Positions 37,183-46,850 of a stretch of DNA of 64,000 nucleotides are shown here, one piece after another. Numbering within the stretch: the stretch's first letter is position 1; the number at the start of each line of letters is the position of its first letter. The notes beneath the pieces were generated by a model, which was not told the origin of the DNA, made no database searches, and was given only the letters and a program-made list of their open reading frames with translations. The stretch comes from Neisseriaceae bacterium ESL0693 (GTDB lineage Bacteria; Pseudomonadota; Gammaproteobacteria; Burkholderiales; Neisseriaceae). The stretch is from the NCBI GenBank assembly GCA_029433475.1, contig JAQTIE010000003.1, positions 1 to 64,000 on the forward strand, read 5' to 3'. The position numbers and the translations under genes are program-made.

Positions 37183-38943
37183 TTATTTTTTCCCATAAAG
37201 CCAGTTTTGCACCTGATGCTGATCATTGATACTCAGTAGGGCAGTATCGGCATGGGCGGCCTGTATGGTCAGCTGGGTGTGTTGCAGTAAACCATCGCGC
37301 ACATAATGAATCACTATCGTCTGATTCAGACTGAGCCGTGCCCATTGTTGATTAAAATCAGTGATCATTTCATGATCAATGGCAATCAATTGATCACCTG
37401 CACACAAACCGGCCTGTTCGGCGCTGCCGTCATGGAATACCTGAGTCAGATGAATACCCATCTTACCCGTTGTAAAACGCGCCCCCAGATCGGTGGCCTG
37501 ATCAGTATGCGCTAATGGTTGGGCGGCATAAGCACCGCCATGTTGACGCGCACATGCGTGCCAATTGAGAGTAACCCCCAGATCGGCCAATGCGTCAGCC
37601 AACGGTAAATCTTGCGTAGTGTAAATATATTGCTGATACACCGTACTTAAATCCAGACCGGTGGCCTGTTGCGCTATGTCCAGCCAGGCCGATTCAGCCA
37701 AAGGTTGCTGGTGCTGGCGCCAGTGCTGGTATAAAGCACGCATCACATCGTCCAGACTGTAGCGCTGATGACTGTGCCGGCGGATATACTGATCCAGACA
37801 CAAAGCAGCCAATGCGCCTTTCTGATAATAGCTGACAATGGCATTGGGGCTGTTTTCGTTTTGCTTATAGTATTTGGTCCAGGCCGTAAAACTGGATTCG
37901 GCCAGCGTTTGCTGTTGTCTTCCTGCGCCTTTTTGTACACGGGTAATGGTTTTGGCCAGTAAAGCTAAATATTGCTCAACCGTAATGACCTGGCTGCGCA
38001 CCAAAAGCCAGTCATCATAATAAGAGGTAATGCCCTCAAATGCCCATAATAATTCGGTATAGGCCTCCTGATTCAGATCACTATCGGCAAATGCCGCCGG
38101 TTTGATGGATTTGACGTTCCATGCATGAAAATATTCATGACTGAATAAACCGAGCAGGGTGATATAAGCTTCCTGATTGTGCTGACGGAATGAGGGCAGA
38201 TCATGCCGGTCAGCCATTAAGGCAGAAGAGGAGCGATGTTCCAGCCCGCCGTAAACCCCTTGCCCGACAAACAGCAAAAAGCAGTAGCGGCTAAAGGGTG
38301 CGGGTGCCTGAAAAAGTGCAATTTCTGTGGCACAGATTTTTTCGACATCGCTCAAGAGCCGTGCTTGATCAAAGGCCGGGAAATGGCCGTTAATGACAAT
38401 TTCGTGCTCAATCCCGCTGGCTTTAAACGGCAATCGTAATAATTTTCCCAGCATGACCGGGCAATCGATCAGTTCGGCATAATTTTCGCTCTGATATTGC
38501 CGGTGTTCAGTGGTGGGCGGTAACGCGGTGGCCACATCCCAGTCATTCGGCAAATGACTGAGATTTAATTGACAAGGTTCGTGCTGACGCTGATTATGGC
38601 GTAAAAATATACAGGCACCATCAAAAAAACCGCGTTCATTGCTCAGAAAAGCGCCGCGCACAGACACATCAAAAGCATAAACCAGATAGCTAATGCGCCA
38701 GTGTCCCTTGTGGCCGGGCAGTGACCAGCTGTTTTTATTGATCTGGCTGGTCGTCACGGCAACACCATTACAGTTTGCTTGAAGGGAAACAATGTGGCGG
38801 GCAAAATCACGAATCATATAACTACCCGGTACCCAATTGGGCAGGCTTAAACTAAAGTCCTGCGTGTCGGTCTGGGTAAAACACAATGTTACCTGCCATA
38901 AATGCTGGTGCAGGGAATGCGGCCGGATATGATAATGCAACAT
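37183..38943 (-). CDS. M61-family (glycyl) aminopeptidase with PDZ domain
   Basis: The 586-residue protein has a beta-rich N-terminal domain (LHQHLWQVTLCF, then LPNWVPGSYMIRDFARH), a thermolysin-like zinc site HEYFHAW (HExxH) with downstream AYTELLWAFEGITSYYDDW supplying the third ligand, and a C-terminal PDZ domain (GSAEQAGLCAGDQLIAIDH). This layout defines peptidase family M61. No signal peptide is evident, so a cytoplasmic role is likely. It stands between the recJ pair and the GAPDH gene. Confidence 0.93.
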   Translation of the reverse strand: MLHYHIRPHSLHQHLWQVTLCFTQTDTQDFSLSLPNWVPGSYMIRDFARHIVSLQANCNGVAVTTSQINKNSWSLPGHKGHWRISYLVYAFDVSVRGAFLSNERGFFDGACIFLRHNQRQHEPCQLNLSHLPNDWDVATALPPTTEHRQYQSENYAELIDCPVMLGKLLRLPFKASGIEHEIVINGHFPAFDQARLLSDVEKICATEIALFQAPAPFSRYCFLLFVGQGVYGGLEHRSSSALMADRHDLPSFRQHNQEAYITLLGLFSHEYFHAWNVKSIKPAAFADSDLNQEAYTELLWAFEGITSYYDDWLLVRSQVITVEQYLALLAKTITRVQKGAGRQQQTLAESSFTAWTKYYKQNENSPNAIVSYYQKGALAALCLDQYIRRHSHQRYSLDDVMRALYQHWRQHQQPLAESAWLDIAQQATGLDLSTVYQQYIYTTQDLPLADALADLGVTLNWHACARQHGGAYAAQPLAHTDQATDLGARFTTGKMGIHLTQVFHDGSAEQAGLCAGDQLIAIDHEMITDFNQQWARLSLNQTIVIHYVRDGLLQHTQLTIQAAHADTALLSINDQHQVQNWLYGKK

Positions 38944-39060
38944 GATAAAGCCCTGAGCAAAAAATTAAGATGAAAATGAATGACCTGATGGTAGTCTGAC
39001 TGTGTTGTTCAGATGAAGCAATGACACAAAAGTGAGGGGTGGGTAAAGCGCAGGTGTGGC

Positions 39061-39103
39061 ATCTGTTGTCTGAAGGCACTGCTTTAAAATTCAGACAACA
39101 GAT
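39061..39103. repeat. 14-bp perfect stem-loop after the GAPDH gene
   Basis: ATCTGTTGTCTGAA (39061-39074) and its exact complement (39090-39103) flank a 15-base loop, 16 bases beyond the stop codon of the minus-strand GAPDH gene. No T-tract follows. It resembles the hairpins after mtrE and in the haem operon in architecture but not in sequence. Confidence 0.7.
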
Positions 39104-39118
39104 ACATTAGCCTGAAAA

Positions 39119-40147
39119 TCAGGCGATCGGCGTAAAGTCCATGCCAAACATGGCACGGGCAGTATTCAGCATCTGACAACTGAAGCCCCATTCATTGTCA
39201 TACCAGGCCAGTACTTTAACCAGATTACCATTGGACACCTTGGTCAGGGTACTGTCAAAAATGGAAGCCTGCGGGGTATGATTAAAATCGGTAGAAACCA
39301 AAGGCAGGGTGTTATAACCCAGAACGTTTTTCATTGCCCCTTCACTGGCACGTTTAACCAGCTCATTGACTTCATCTGCGGTGGTATCGCGTGCTGCTTC
39401 AAACGTCAGGTCAACCAAAGAGACATTGATGGAAGGCACCCGCACGGAAAAACCATCAAATTTACCCTGCAATTCAGGCAACACCAGCCCCACCGCTTTG
39501 GCGGCACCGGTTTTGGTGGGAATCATGTTTTCCACAGCACTGCGTGCCCGGCGTAAATCTTTGTGGCGCACATCGGTCAGTACCTGATCATTGGTAAAGG
39601 CATGAATCGTGGTCATCAGACCTTTGACAATACCCAGACCATCACTCAGGGCTTTGGCCACCGGTGCCAGGCAGTTGGTGGTACAGGAACCATTGGACAC
39701 TACGGTCATGCCGTCATTGAGTACGCCATGATTCACGCCATATACAATGGTGGCATCAACATCGCTGCCGCCGGGAGCGGAGATCAATACTTTTTTGGCG
39801 CCACTGTGTAAATGCACACTGGCTTTTTCTTTACTGGTAAATGCACCGGTACATTCCAATACCAGATCCACGCCCAGCTCAGCCCAGGGTAATTCGGCCG
39901 GATTACGGGTAGAAAATAAAGGAATACGATCGCCATTGATCACCAAGGCTTCACCATCGGTGGTCACATCAGCTGCAAAACGGCCATGAACCGTATCGAA
40001 TTTAGTCAGATGGGCATTGATTTCCGGGCTGCCACTGGCATTAATGGCCACAATTTCAAACTGATCACGCAAGCGATAGTCATAAATGGCGCGTAAAATC
40101 TGGCGGCCAATACGGCCATAGCCATTAATAGCAACTTTTAAAGTCAT
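39119..40147 (-). CDS. gap: type I glyceraldehyde-3-phosphate dehydrogenase (GapB-like)
   Basis: The 342-residue enzyme has the Rossmann start [17 protein letters not shown] and the catalytic cysteine in [17 protein letters not shown] with the partner histidine in [10 protein letters not shown]. After the second beta strand it reads AINASGSPE, where NAD-specific GAPDHs have an aspartate (IND). The NAS form resembles the NADP-using, gluconeogenic GapB of Bacillus. It interconverts glyceraldehyde-3-phosphate and 1,3-bisphosphoglycerate. It is a single-gene unit followed by a strong hairpin. Confidence 0.93.
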   Translation of the reverse strand: MTLKVAINGYGRIGRQILRAIYDYRLRDQFEIVAINASGSPEINAHLTKFDTVHGRFAADVTTDGEALVINGDRIPLFSTRNPAELPWAELGVDLVLECTGAFTSKEKASVHLHSGAKKVLISAPGGSDVDATIVYGVNHGVLNDGMTVVSNGSCTTNCLAPVAKALSDGLGIVKGLMTTIHAFTNDQVLTDVRHKDLRRARSAVENMIPTKTGAAKAVGLVLPELQGKFDGFSVRVPSINVSLVDLTFEAARDTTADEVNELVKRASEGAMKNVLGYNTLPLVSTDFNHTPQASIFDSTLTKVSNGNLVKVLAWYDNEWGFSCQMLNTARAMFGMDFTPIA

Positions 40148-40278
40148 GGTGTTGATTCCTTCAGGGTCAAACAGGTTTAATCAGTAATATTATGTTGAGT
40201 GTTGGATAAACGGATTCAGATACCCCGTTGGTATCTGAAGATAATTAAAATTATAACGCATTAGACCATGAAAAACAT

Positions 40279-40851
40279 TCATTGAGGCAGGGCATTTATG
40301 CTGTTTTGTAATTGTTCCATATTTTGTTGAATAATGGTCATATCAAGCCAGCCTGACTGAAGGAACCAGACAAATACAGTCATGTAGCAAAGCAAGGCCA
40401 GCACAATATAAACCAGATAAGCCCCTGCAATTTTAAACCCGCTGACCTGACTGATGCGTTTAAGACCAATAAATTGCACGACCCATATCCAGATTTGCCA
40501 GAAAAAACCGATCACACTGAATACTTGTGGCCAGTAGAAAGATAAAATCATCGGCAGCATGAGTGCCTCGGTCATCAGAATATAACCGCTCCAGTTTTGC
40601 TGTGCCTTATCAGGTCTGGACAGAAATTGCCGCATCACCAGACTCAACAATAACCATTTTAAAGTGGTGACAATCAGCCAGAGAAACAGCACATGGGTAC
40701 CGGTACCTAATAAGGGGGTAGCGGCCACCGTATTGAGTACACTCAGTGTAACCAGAATAGCCATAATTACCGTGAGCGGATAGCGATAATGGGCAGTGTT
40801 AAAAAAACGAAGGCGAATGGCGGCTAAAGCATCAAGAAAGAAACGGTACAT
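40279..40851 (-). CDS. conserved inner-membrane protein (Yip1-like)
   Basis: A predicted 190-residue protein with five hydrophobic segments: around YPLTVIMAILVTLSVLNTV, HVLFLWLIVTTLKWLLLSLV, LMLPMILSFYWPQVFSVIGF, the IWIWVVQFIGLKRIS helix, and a last helix LVYIVLALLCYMTVFVWFLQ. The pattern resembles Yip1-domain proteins, but no catalytic residues are visible. The frame is open from 40890, yet that stretch overlaps a hairpin, so I choose ATG 40851 (MYRFFLDALAAIRL). It has no known function. Confidence 0.7.
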   Translation of the reverse strand: MYRFFLDALAAIRLRFFNTAHYRYPLTVIMAILVTLSVLNTVAATPLLGTGTHVLFLWLIVTTLKWLLLSLVMRQFLSRPDKAQQNWSGYILMTEALMLPMILSFYWPQVFSVIGFFWQIWIWVVQFIGLKRISQVSGFKIAGAYLVYIVLALLCYMTVFVWFLQSGWLDMTIIQQNMEQLQNSINALPQ

Positions 40852-40884
40852 GAAACACAAATATCTCGGTTGGTTGGATAAGAA

Positions 40885-40920
40885 ATACACAATATGGCCG
40901 CTTAGGGCGATATTGTGTAT
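40885..40920. repeat. stem-loop between folD and the membrane-protein gene
   Basis: ATACACAATAT (40885-40895) pairs exactly with ATATTGTGTAT (40910-40920); inside, GCC (40897-40899) can pair with GGC (40906-40908). It lies about 50 bases after the folD stop on the minus strand and lacks a T-run. Confidence 0.65.
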
Positions 40921-40970
40921 CAGTAACAGGCTCAGTATTATTTAAAAAATTTTAAAACGTTGTGGCACTA

Positions 40971-41858
40971 TTATAAGGGATTGGCCACAACAGATAAATC
41001 ATCGGCTTTATCATGCAAAACGGCCGCTTTAAGGGTGTTTTCCATTAAAGAGGCAATGGTCATGGGTCCCACGCCCCCGGGTACCGGGGTAATCATACCC
41101 GCGCGCTGCCTGGCGCCTTCGAAGTCGACATCACCACACAACTGGCCATCAGGCAGGCGATTAATGCCCACATCAATCACCACTGCCCCCGGTTTGATCC
41201 ACTCTGCCTGAATAAAGTGCGGAATACCCACCCCCACCACCAGAATATCAGCGCCAGCCACTTCCTCGGCCAGATGACGAGTGGCACTGTGGCAGATGGT
41301 TACAGTGGCCTTAGCCAGTAATAATTCCAATGCCTGGGGTCGGCCAACAATATTCGAGGCGCCGACTACCACAGCTTTTTTACCTTCAGGATTCACACCA
41401 TAGTAAGACAGTAAAGTCATGATGCCCTTGGGTGTACAGGGTCGCAGCAATGGCTTTTTAACCACCAGCCGCCCCAGATTGTAGGGATGAAAGCCATCCA
41501 CGTCCTTGTCCGGTAAAATGCGTTCCAGCACATGCTCGCTGTCAATATGCGCGGGTAATGGCAGCTGGATTAAAATCCCATCAATCGTATCATCGGTATT
41601 CATGGCATCAATCAGCCGCAGTAATTCAGCCTCAGTGGTACTGGCCGGCAACAGATGCTGGCAGGATTTAATCCCAATACTTTCACAGGCACGCTGTTTA
41701 TTGCGCACATACACCGCACTGGCCGGATCGTCCCCCAGTAATACCACTGCCAGACAAGGCTGGCGCAGTTTGTGTGTCTGCCGCTTTTGAAGCTCCTGAG
41801 TCAGCTGTGTCAGGATATGCTGGGATACTTTTTTACCGTCAATGATTTGTGCCGTCAT
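40971..41858 (-). CDS. folD: bifunctional methylenetetrahydrofolate dehydrogenase/cyclohydrolase FolD
   Basis: The enzyme begins [19 protein letters not shown] and shows the FolD signatures [18 protein letters not shown] (catalytic lysine region), [14 protein letters not shown], and [15 protein letters not shown] with [12 protein letters not shown] (NADP site). It interconverts 5,10-methylene- and 10-formyl-tetrahydrofolate. The frame is open 93 bases further upstream, but MTAQ at 41858, 8 bases or so after GGGAGA, gives the standard 295 residues. Confidence 0.96.
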   Translation of the reverse strand: MTAQIIDGKKVSQHILTQLTQELQKRQTHKLRQPCLAVVLLGDDPASAVYVRNKQRACESIGIKSCQHLLPASTTEAELLRLIDAMNTDDTIDGILIQLPLPAHIDSEHVLERILPDKDVDGFHPYNLGRLVVKKPLLRPCTPKGIMTLLSYYGVNPEGKKAVVVGASNIVGRPQALELLLAKATVTICHSATRHLAEEVAGADILVVGVGIPHFIQAEWIKPGAVVIDVGINRLPDGQLCGDVDFEGARQRAGMITPVPGGVGPMTIASLMENTLKAAVLHDKADDLSVVANPL

Positions 41859-42021
41859 GATGCCGATCTCCCCTGAATGACAAATAACCGATGACCAATA
41901 TACTGATCTATGAATAGCGGTTATTGTCGCATTTTTCAGCCGGTTTTTCACCCGTTTCCAACTATTTTGCTAATATTAAAAATAAGATATCAATGGAACA
42001 TTAAAAAAGCTTTCTGGGTGC

Positions 42022-42050
42022 TTGACGCGGTTTTCGCAAACCGGTATAGT
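42022..42050 (+). promoter_or_regulatory. promoter of the tRNA-Pro-Arg-His cluster
   Basis: TTGACG (42022-42027), a 17-base spacer and TATAGT (42045-42050) form a near-consensus sigma-70 promoter ending 13 bases before tRNA-Pro. Confidence 0.85.
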
Positions 42051-42063
42051 TCGGTTCTCTTGT

Positions 42064-42141
42064 CGGGGTGTAGCGCAGCCTGGTTAGCGCATCTGCTTTG
42101 GGAGCAGAGGGTCGTGAGTTCGAATCCCACCACCCCGACCA
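42064..42141 (+). tRNA. tRNA-Pro (anticodon TGG)
   Basis: The acceptor CGGGGTG pairs with CACCCCG; the anticodon loop TTTGGGA gives TGG; the T-loop GTTCGAATC and an encoded CCA end are present. It is the first of three tRNAs in one transcript. Confidence 0.97.
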
Positions 42142-42180
42142 CATATATTGTGCACCATATCCGACATCGTGTTTGAGCAG

Positions 42181-42257
42181 GCACCCGTAGCTCAACCGGA
42201 TAGAGCACCGGCCTTCTAAGCCGGGGGTTACAGGTTCGATTCCTGTCGGGTGCACCA
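42181..42257 (+). tRNA. tRNA-Arg (anticodon TCT)
   Basis: The acceptor GCACCCG pairs with CGGGTGC; the anticodon loop CTTCTAA gives TCT; the T-arm GTTCGATTC and an encoded CCA are present. Confidence 0.97.
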
Positions 42258-42272
42258 TTGAAAAGTTTTTGT

Positions 42273-42349
42273 GGTGGCTGTAGCTCAGTTGGTAGAGCCC
42301 TGGATTGTGATTCCAGTTGTCGTGGGTTCGAGCCCCATCAGCCACCCCA
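42273..42349 (+). tRNA. tRNA-His (anticodon GTG)
   Basis: The extra 5' G (-1) lies opposite C73, the His-tRNA identity element. The acceptor GTGGCTG pairs with CAGCCAC and the anticodon is GTG (loop TTGTGAT). CCA is encoded. Confidence 0.97.
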
Positions 42350-42354
42350 CTCTT

Positions 42355-42383
42355 AAAGCCTAAGCATCTGCTTGGGCTTTTTG
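42355..42383 (+). terminator. terminator of the tRNA cluster
   Basis: AAAGCCTAAGC (42355-42365) pairs with GCTTGGGCTTT (42370-42380), with one G-U pair, and runs into a T-tract. Confidence 0.85.
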
Positions 42384-42461
42384 TTTATCCGTATTTGTCT
42401 ATAATCGTGATGCTGTTACACTTAATATCCTCATGTCTGACTGTTCAGAAATTATCACTTC

Positions 42462-43646
42462 ATGACCCAATCCACTATTGTCCCATCAACCTCTGAACTG
42501 ACCATTGCATTATGTGCAGGTGAAGCCTCTGGTGATTTGCTTGGCGCACATCTGATGCGGGCGATCCGGTCACGCCAGCCCAATGTCCGGTTTGTCGGTA
42601 TCGGCGGCCCGCGCATGCAGGCTGAAGGCATGGAAAGCCTGTATCAGCAAGAGAAACTGGCCGTCCGAGGTTTTACTGAAGTAGTGAAACGCCTACCAGA
42701 GATTCTGGCGATTCGCATGGGGTTGGTGCGCTCATTACGCAACATTCGGCCGGATGTGTTTGTCGGCATTGATGCGCCTGATTTTAATCTGGGCGTGGCA
42801 GCCAAACTCAAGGCAGCCGGCATTCCCACCTTGCATTATGTCAGCCCTTCAGTATGGGCATGGCGGCGCGGACGGGTTAAAAAAATTGTCAGACAGGTGG
42901 ATGAAGTATTGTGCTTATTTCCCATGGAGGCTGAGTTATACCAGAAGGCGGGTGGACGGGCACAGTTTGTCGGGCATCCATTGGCGCAGTTATTGCCTTT
43001 AACCACCAATAAATCGGCCAGGCGCGCCCAGTTGCGACTGGCTGATTCTGCACCGGTATTTACCTTAATGCCGGGCAGTCGCGTCAGTGAACTGGAATAC
43101 ATGGCACCGCTTTTTCTGGAAGCGGCTGAAATCATCCATCAGCGTTATCCGGATGCCCAGTTTCTGCTGCCACTGGCCACAGTAGCCACGCGTGAATATA
43201 TGTTGTCATTGTTGTCGCAGCCGCAATGGCATAAATTGCCCGTCAGATTGTTGTTTGCCCACGCTGATCTGGCCTGCCAGGCTTCGGATGTGGTGCTGGT
43301 GGCCAGTGGCACGGCCACACTGGAAGTGGCCTTATGCCAGCGTCCCATGGTCATCAGCTATAAAATTTCTGCCCTGACTTATGCCTATGTGAAACGCAAG
43401 ATTAAAGTACCGCATGTGGGCTTACCCAATATTTTACTGGGCAAAGCAGCAGTACCAGAATTATTGCAGCAAGAAGCCACACCCATGAAACTGGCTGAGG
43501 CGGTCTTGCACTGGTATGAGTCACCTCAGGAAGTAGCAGCGTTACAGCAGGATTTTACCGATTTACATCTTCAATTGCGTCAAGATACCGATGCATTGGC
43601 GGCAGAGGCAGTATTAGGTTATGCCAGAAAAGCATCGCATGAATGA
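42462..43646 (+). CDS. lpxB: lipid-A-disaccharide synthase LpxB
   Basis: The 394-residue glycosyltransferase has the start [20 protein letters not shown], then [34 protein letters not shown] and [12 protein letters not shown] (nucleotide-sugar binding). It joins UDP-2,3-diacylglucosamine and lipid X to form the lipid A disaccharide at the inner membrane, which implies a Gram-negative outer membrane with lipid A. It overlaps the rnhB start. Confidence 0.96.
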   Translation: MTQSTIVPSTSELTIALCAGEASGDLLGAHLMRAIRSRQPNVRFVGIGGPRMQAEGMESLYQQEKLAVRGFTEVVKRLPEILAIRMGLVRSLRNIRPDVFVGIDAPDFNLGVAAKLKAAGIPTLHYVSPSVWAWRRGRVKKIVRQVDEVLCLFPMEAELYQKAGGRAQFVGHPLAQLLPLTTNKSARRAQLRLADSAPVFTLMPGSRVSELEYMAPLFLEAAEIIHQRYPDAQFLLPLATVATREYMLSLLSQPQWHKLPVRLLFAHADLACQASDVVLVASGTATLEVALCQRPMVISYKISALTYAYVKRKIKVPHVGLPNILLGKAAVPELLQQEATPMKLAEAVLHWYESPQEVAALQQDFTDLHLQLRQDTDALAAEAVLGYARKASHE

Positions 43647-44277
43647 GATTTTTGAGGTTCAGCCTACTCATGCAGGGGTAGATGAGGCGGGGCGCGGGCC
43701 TTTGGTCGGCAGTGTTTTTGCGGCGGCAGTGATGTTGCCTGTGGAATATGATTTACCCGGTCTAACTGATTCTAAAAAATTATCTGAAAAAAAGCGTGAT
43801 CAGTTGGCGGTATTGATCCGGCAGCAGGCCATTGCCTGGTCGGTAGCGTCAGCCGATGTGGTGGAAATTCATCAATACAATATCCTGCATGCTACCATGC
43901 GCGCCATGGCGCGTGCTGTGGCCGGCTTAAACATTGTGCCTGAAAAAGTGTGGATTGATGGTAATCGGATTCCGGTAGGATTAACTGTTACAGCTGAAGC
44001 CGTTGTTAAAGGTGATGCCAAAATAGCCGCCATTTCCGCAGCGTCTATTCTGGCCAAGACTGCGCGTGATGCCGAAATGTATGCTTTGGCTGAAGTTTAC
44101 CCGCAATATGGTTTTGACAAACATAAAGGTTATGGCACAGCAGCCCATCTGGCCGCTTTGGAAAAGTATGGCGTATTACCACAGCATCGCCAGGATTTTG
44201 CTCCCGTGCGGTTATTATTGGCGCAAGGGCATTTGCATGTGCCTGCATCAATGCAGACAAAATCAGTTTCTGACTAG
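43639..44277 (+). CDS. rnhB: ribonuclease HII
   Basis: The protein has the RNase HII acidic core: [20 protein letters not shown] (D, E of motif I), [15 protein letters not shown], and the third aspartate in [12 protein letters not shown], with [21 protein letters not shown]. It nicks RNA in RNA-DNA hybrids and removes misincorporated ribonucleotides. ATG 43639 (MNEIF, 212 residues) overlaps lpxB by 8 bases; ATG 43621 is also possible. A terminator follows. Confidence 0.95.
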   Translation: MNEIFEVQPTHAGVDEAGRGPLVGSVFAAAVMLPVEYDLPGLTDSKKLSEKKRDQLAVLIRQQAIAWSVASADVVEIHQYNILHATMRAMARAVAGLNIVPEKVWIDGNRIPVGLTVTAEAVVKGDAKIAAISAASILAKTARDAEMYALAEVYPQYGFDKHKGYGTAAHLAALEKYGVLPQHRQDFAPVRLLLAQGHLHVPASMQTKSVSD

Positions 44278-44332
44278 AATAAAACCTGAGGTAATCCTGA
44301 AAACCTGATTTTCAATCATGGTTCAGACAAAT

Positions 44333-44367
44333 AAAAAACCGGTTTTAATCATTAAAACCGGTTTTTT
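44333..44367. terminator. bidirectional terminator between rnhB and dksA
   Basis: A 17-bp palindromic stem, core AAAACCGGTTTT on each side of the centre at 44350, carries A-runs and T-runs suited to both converging genes. Confidence 0.9.
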
Positions 44368-44380
44368 ATTCAGCATTGCA

Positions 44381-44797
44381 TCAATCAACAAATTGTTTTT
44401 TGATGCGTTCGCGTCGCTCCTGTGCTTCGACGGATAGGGTGGCGGTTGGGCGTGCCAGTAGTCGCTTTAAGCCAATGGGCTCACCCGTATCCTGACAAAA
44501 ACCATAGCTGCCTTCATCCAGTTGTCTGAGAGAAGCCTGAATTTTACTCAATAATTTACGTTCACGATCACGTGTACGCAGTTCCAGTGCATATTCTTCC
44601 TCTAAAGTTGCACGGTCTGCCGGATCAGGTGTTGTCGGTTGTTCCTGTAAATGATCCGCAGTGTTGGTGGCATTACTGATTAATTCTTCCTGAAGTTTTA
44701 AAAGTAAATCACGAAAAAAAATCTGATGATCTTCGTTCATGTATTCTTCTTCAGGCCCATTCCATTGCAGGATATCGTTTTCGGTCAATTTTGCCAT
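44381..44797 (-). CDS. dksA: RNA polymerase-binding transcription factor DksA, lacking most zinc cysteines
   Basis: The 138-residue protein has the DksA coiled coil with the tip motif DPADRATLEEEYALELR and the globular end YGFCQDTGEPIGLKRLLARP. E. coli DksA binds zinc with C-x2-C and C-x2-C; here the positions read C-Q-D-T and S-V-E-A, so only one cysteine remains and zinc binding is unlikely. With ppGpp it tunes initiation at stable-RNA and stress promoters. It is transcribed alone, convergent with rnhB. Confidence 0.93.
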   Translation of the reverse strand: MAKLTENDILQWNGPEEEYMNEDHQIFFRDLLLKLQEELISNATNTADHLQEQPTTPDPADRATLEEEYALELRTRDRERKLLSKIQASLRQLDEGSYGFCQDTGEPIGLKRLLARPTATLSVEAQERRERIKKQFVD

Positions 44798-44942
44798 AAT
44801 ACAGTCTTCCTTTTGCGTGTCCGGTTGATGGATATCGACCCAGGTTTTAATGATTCAGGTTACCCAATCATCAGGCTGTTAAAAAGTGGGGGCATAATAG
44901 CATGTTTTTTTAGGATCACCAGGATTTTTGCGTCTTTTGATC

Positions 44943-45506
44943 TTAGCGGGTTAATAAACTCAGTTGCAACAGATTCAATAAATGAGGCAACCAGAGTGTT
45001 GCGGCCAGCCACAATAAAATCACCACGAAGGTGCCAGAAAAATCATATTGTCGCCATCTGAGAAAAAACAAAGGGCGTGTCAGTGGCATAAATAAACGTT
45101 GCAATGCCTGTAAAAGTGGGTTGTATGCCTGACTGAAACTCAACACCATGCGCAATAATAAACCCATTATCAGCACATAACATAAAGACCGCAGTGCCAG
45201 TAACAGACTGATAAACAACATCACCGCCATAAGACGTAAACTGATGGCCCACTGGGCGGAAAGAAGCAGGATATTCAGTAAAGATGCCAGATAATAAATC
45301 AGCACACTACCCATGACACAGGCCATATCCCAACGACGCCAGGAAGGTATGATCTTACGTAATGGCTGAATCAACCAGTTGGTGCTGAGCAGACAGAATT
45401 GTGCCAGCGGATGCATATAAGGTAATTGCGCCCATTGCAGCAATAATCTTGTCCAGCACAGCATGGACAAAGCATCGGCCAGTAAAAAAATCAGGGTGGA
45501 AATCAT
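44943..45506 (-). CDS. YggT family membrane protein
   Basis: The 187-residue protein contains two YggT repeats, each a pair of membrane helices with a following segment: LLLQWAQLPYMHPLAQFCLL with LIQPLRKIIPSWRRWD, and LRMVLSFSQAYNPLLQALQR with LFMPLTRPLFFLRWRQYDFS. It is an inner-membrane protein implicated, by family knowledge only, in osmotic tolerance and cell-surface maintenance. It lies upstream of dksA on the same strand. Confidence 0.9.
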   Translation of the reverse strand: MISTLIFLLADALSMLCWTRLLLQWAQLPYMHPLAQFCLLSTNWLIQPLRKIIPSWRRWDMACVMGSVLIYYLASLLNILLLSAQWAISLRLMAVMLFISLLLALRSLCYVLIMGLLLRMVLSFSQAYNPLLQALQRLFMPLTRPLFFLRWRQYDFSGTFVVILLWLAATLWLPHLLNLLQLSLLTR

Positions 45507-45985
45507 AGGAGTAAACGGTATAAATAATTTTGGATTGCTGTTAATGCGCTAAATATTGACATAAACACCCTATAGGTACAAACAATATCTATGATGACAT
45601 TGGATTATTGTTGCCACTCAATATCACACTACGCTAGCTGACCTAAGCAGGTTTTTAACATAACCAGTTATGCTAACTTTGGATTTTACGTATTTTTAGC
45701 TTTATGTTTCAACGCACAATTATTGTGGAACAATAAATAATTGATATGGGCTGATGATTTGATGATGGTTATACACCAATATTCTGGTCGATGGTCGTTG
45801 TATTTAATACTTCAATTAAGTCAAACCTGTGCCCGGACAGTATTGGTTAAACATTAAAATTCATTATGACTCATTTTAATAGCCTGATGACCCATACAAG
45901 GTCTTGATTGTGAATACAGGCAAAGTAATTGAATCACCCAATTCAGACCATTCTGGTCACTCCCAAAAACCCAAAGCCATGGCTT
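45507..45985. other. gene-free spacer
   Basis: About 480 AT-rich bases between yggT and yggS, both on the minus strand. I see no coding frame and no clear terminator or strong repeat; promoter elements for yggT presumably lie at its left end but none stands out. Confidence 0.5.
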
Positions 45986-46684
45986 TCATGTCTCATCATA
46001 AGAACGGTGGCCGAAAATAGCCCGTCCAATCCGCACATGAGTTGCCCCGTTTTTAATGGCTACAGGCAGGTCTGAACTCATGCCCATGGATAAAACGTCC
46101 ACATCAAAACCGGCATCCTGTAGAAAAGCCAGTAAAGCCTGCATACGCTGAAATTGTTGTTGTAATTCCGTTTCAGTACTGTTTGTTTTGGCCACGCACA
46201 TCAGACCACGCAATGTCAGTCTGGGTAAAGTGGCAATGGTCTGAGCCAATGTCAGTAATATCGACTCTTCAGGTGCGATACCATGTTTGGCCGCTTCATT
46301 GGCAATATTTATTTCAATACAGACATTTAAAGGCACCAAGCCCTTAGGGCGCTGGGCATTCAGTCTTTGGGCAATCCTAGCCCGATCAATACTGTGTACC
46401 CAATGCGCATGTTCGGCAACCAGCTGGCTTTTATTACTTTGGACATGTCCAATCATATGCCATGTGATATCCAGATCTGCCAATTGAGTCGCTTTGTGGG
46501 CAAATTCCTGAATGTAGTTTTCACCAAAATCACGTTGACCCGCTTGATATAATGCACGAATATCCGCAGCCGGAAAAGTTTTGCTGACGGCAATCAGACA
46601 AACTGGCTTTTGGGCTAAAGCTGAGGTTGTGGCCTGATGAATCTCATCACAAACAGATTGCCAGCGTGCTGTTAAAGCAGTCAT
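45986..46684 (-). CDS. yggS: pyridoxal 5'-phosphate homeostasis protein (YggS/PLPBP)
   Basis: The 232-residue TIM-barrel protein has the PLP-lysine motif CLIAVSKTFPAADIRALYQA, GQRDFGENYIQEFAHKA, WHMIGHVQSNKSQLV and the terminal LSMGMSSDLPVAIKNGATHV with RIGRAIFGHR. It binds PLP without enzymatic activity and maintains vitamin B6 and amino acid balance. It is divergent from pilT, the common yggS-pilT neighbourhood. Confidence 0.95.
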   Translation of the reverse strand: MTALTARWQSVCDEIHQATTSALAQKPVCLIAVSKTFPAADIRALYQAGQRDFGENYIQEFAHKATQLADLDITWHMIGHVQSNKSQLVAEHAHWVHSIDRARIAQRLNAQRPKGLVPLNVCIEINIANEAAKHGIAPEESILLTLAQTIATLPRLTLRGLMCVAKTNSTETELQQQFQRMQALLAFLQDAGFDVDVLSMGMSSDLPVAIKNGATHVRIGRAIFGHRSYDET

Positions 46685-46850
46685 AATAAAACATCCTTTA
46701 CATTATTTTAATTTATATTAATTTATATTGTAAATATTGAAATGATAATGAATATTTTTATTTTAAAACAGTAATAAGTTGATTAAAATAACACGACGAT
46801 TTACTTATCGGGTATAAATAAGTAAATAATTTATGGAGTTTACTTTAAAT

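Noticed and set aside
42001-42345. Open frame of 114 codons on the minus strand over the tRNA cluster
   Set aside because: It is the antisense of three well-formed tRNA genes; its protein (ARTHDNWNHNPGLYQL and similar) is the familiar false product of tRNA complements.
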